Part shown: positions 63,060-64,000 of the stretch, piece after piece
Layout: every line of letters begins with the position of its first letter
Numbering within the stretch: the stretch's first letter is position 1
Assembly (NCBI RefSeq): GCF_001949145.1
Contig: NW_019091591.1
Location: 105,510-169,509 of the forward strand
Origin: Acanthaster planci
Lineage: Eukaryota > Echinodermata > Asteroidea > Valvatida > Acanthasteridae
Direction: 5' to 3'
DNA length: 64,000 bases
Translations under genes and position numbers: made by a program
Notes under the pieces: generated by a model
What the model was told of the DNA's origin: nothing
The model's database searches: none
The model's input: the letters and a program-made list of their open reading frames with translations, nothing else

Positions 63060-64000
63060 CATCGTGCGCGAGCACTTCCTCTGATGAAACATTACGTGGT
63101 GGAGGCGAGTTGAAGTGTGTGTCAAAAGGAAATGATTATCTTCAAGCAAATAGAAATAATATTTTGTTTTCAAATTGAGCTATTTACTTGCCGCTGTAGA
63201 AAAAAGGTATGTAAAGAGATTTAAATCTAGAGATTCCTCCGCCTAAAACCGTTCACATCGATCTGTAATACAAATTCTTCTCATTCAAAGTTAAACTCAA
63301 CAGTTTCGTATAATAATCACACAGGAAATTGACTGTTAAGACAGGATTAAGGCTATTAATAGAACCCTATATAGAGAATTTCCAAGCCAAGTGGAAAGTG
63401 TTCAAAGGCAGAATAATACTGTCCTCTTTTTCATCGTTAGGACACAAATTCTTAAAGTGGCTTCGGAGAATGGCAATAATGTCATTCAGTGGTACAACCA
63501 AGCTGGGCCAAATACCACCAAGGAAACTTGTCGTACCTCTCAGTGTTTTTTGCAGTGGTCTGTCGTTTCTCCATCCATCAGCAATCCAAGGTCCATGCCA
63601 AGCGAGATCGCGGATAACTGTGAATGTTGATTCGGGAAGAGCACCGGCGCAGTTAGCACACGGTGCGCTCCGAACACATAATTCGCGGGGGCAAAGTGTA
63701 CACATAATACAGACTGAGGCATGTCATAAAATAAACAAAGACCAACATATCCCGTGCGTTATGACGAAATTATGTTTATCCTGCTGACTCGATCGGACGG
63801 GCCAAGATTAATGACCAATCAGGGTGTCACTATTTATTTTCCCCCTTGAAGCCTCGGAAACATTCTCAACTTGTTTACGACAATTTCGTATTTTGTTTGA
63901 TTTCCCTGCGATCCATTCTTCATTACGTCGCGTGTACTGTCACTACTGTGCACTTTCCCCCGCAGCACAAATTGTAAACACCCAGTGTTTAAAAAAAAAA
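63060..64000. other. Intergenic, no gene recognised
   Basis: Overlapping frames on both strands at 63329-63787 (up to 152 aa) have no recognisable domain. The window ends in a run of ten A. Confidence 0.4.

Noticed and set aside
1-64000. CRISPR arrays, bacterial operons, rRNA genes or viral genes
   Set aside because: None seen. Composition, gene density, tRNA-derived SINE, MITEs and FoxG all indicate an animal nuclear genome.

Overview
This is eukaryotic, animal genomic DNA, mostly intergenic, with one confidently recognised gene. A complete single-exon forkhead transcription factor of the FoxG (BF-1, brain factor 1) class lies almost exactly mid-window (32009-33343, + strand). The FoxG sequence, the compact intergenic DNA and two hyper-abundant palindromic octamers (TACATGTA about 19 times, TAGGCCTA about 12 times, against roughly one each expected) suggest an invertebrate deuterostome. 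I favour an ambulacrarian (echinoderm or hemichordate) over a cephalochordate. This placement is an inference, not a proof.

Layout. 1-31.5 kb: upstream intergenic DNA with a hairpin cluster (0.7-1.0 kb), short inverted-repeat transposons (2.7, 4.0 and 11.4 kb), a 24-bp minisatellite (13.4 kb), a tRNA-derived SINE (18.3 kb) and several GC-rich, non-repetitive islands that look like regulatory DNA. 31.5-33.9 kb: FoxG promoter, CDS and 3' UTR. 33.9-64 kb: downstream intergenic DNA with a CTCF-like site (39.4 kb), another hAT-like MITE (43.2 kb), a (CAA)n microsatellite, an 83-bp tandem duplication, a near-perfect palindrome (51.8 kb), a GAGTC minisatellite (53.4 kb) and an unnamed dispersed repeat family with three copies (53.7, 62.2 and 62.9 kb), one of them beside a smaller MITE.

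Most notable signal. The 10-mer GGATTACAAG occurs seven times in unrelated flanks (about 0.1 expected on both strands). Five copies share the 11-mer GGATTACAAGG and lie within 3.4-7.2 kb upstream; an eighth partial match is at 24.4 kb. The core GGATTA/TAATCC is the binding site of K50 homeodomain factors (Otx, Gsc, Pitx). The attached ACAAG(G) resembles half of a Sox site. Because FoxG is an anterior ectoderm and neural regulator in many bilaterians, this may be a distributed cis-regulatory code for FoxG, but it could also serve another gene.

Limits. No other reading frame resembles a protein family I know, and most long ORFs are open on both strands in GC-rich noncoding DNA. Small exons of intron-containing neighbours could be missed. 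Counts and alignments were made by eye.
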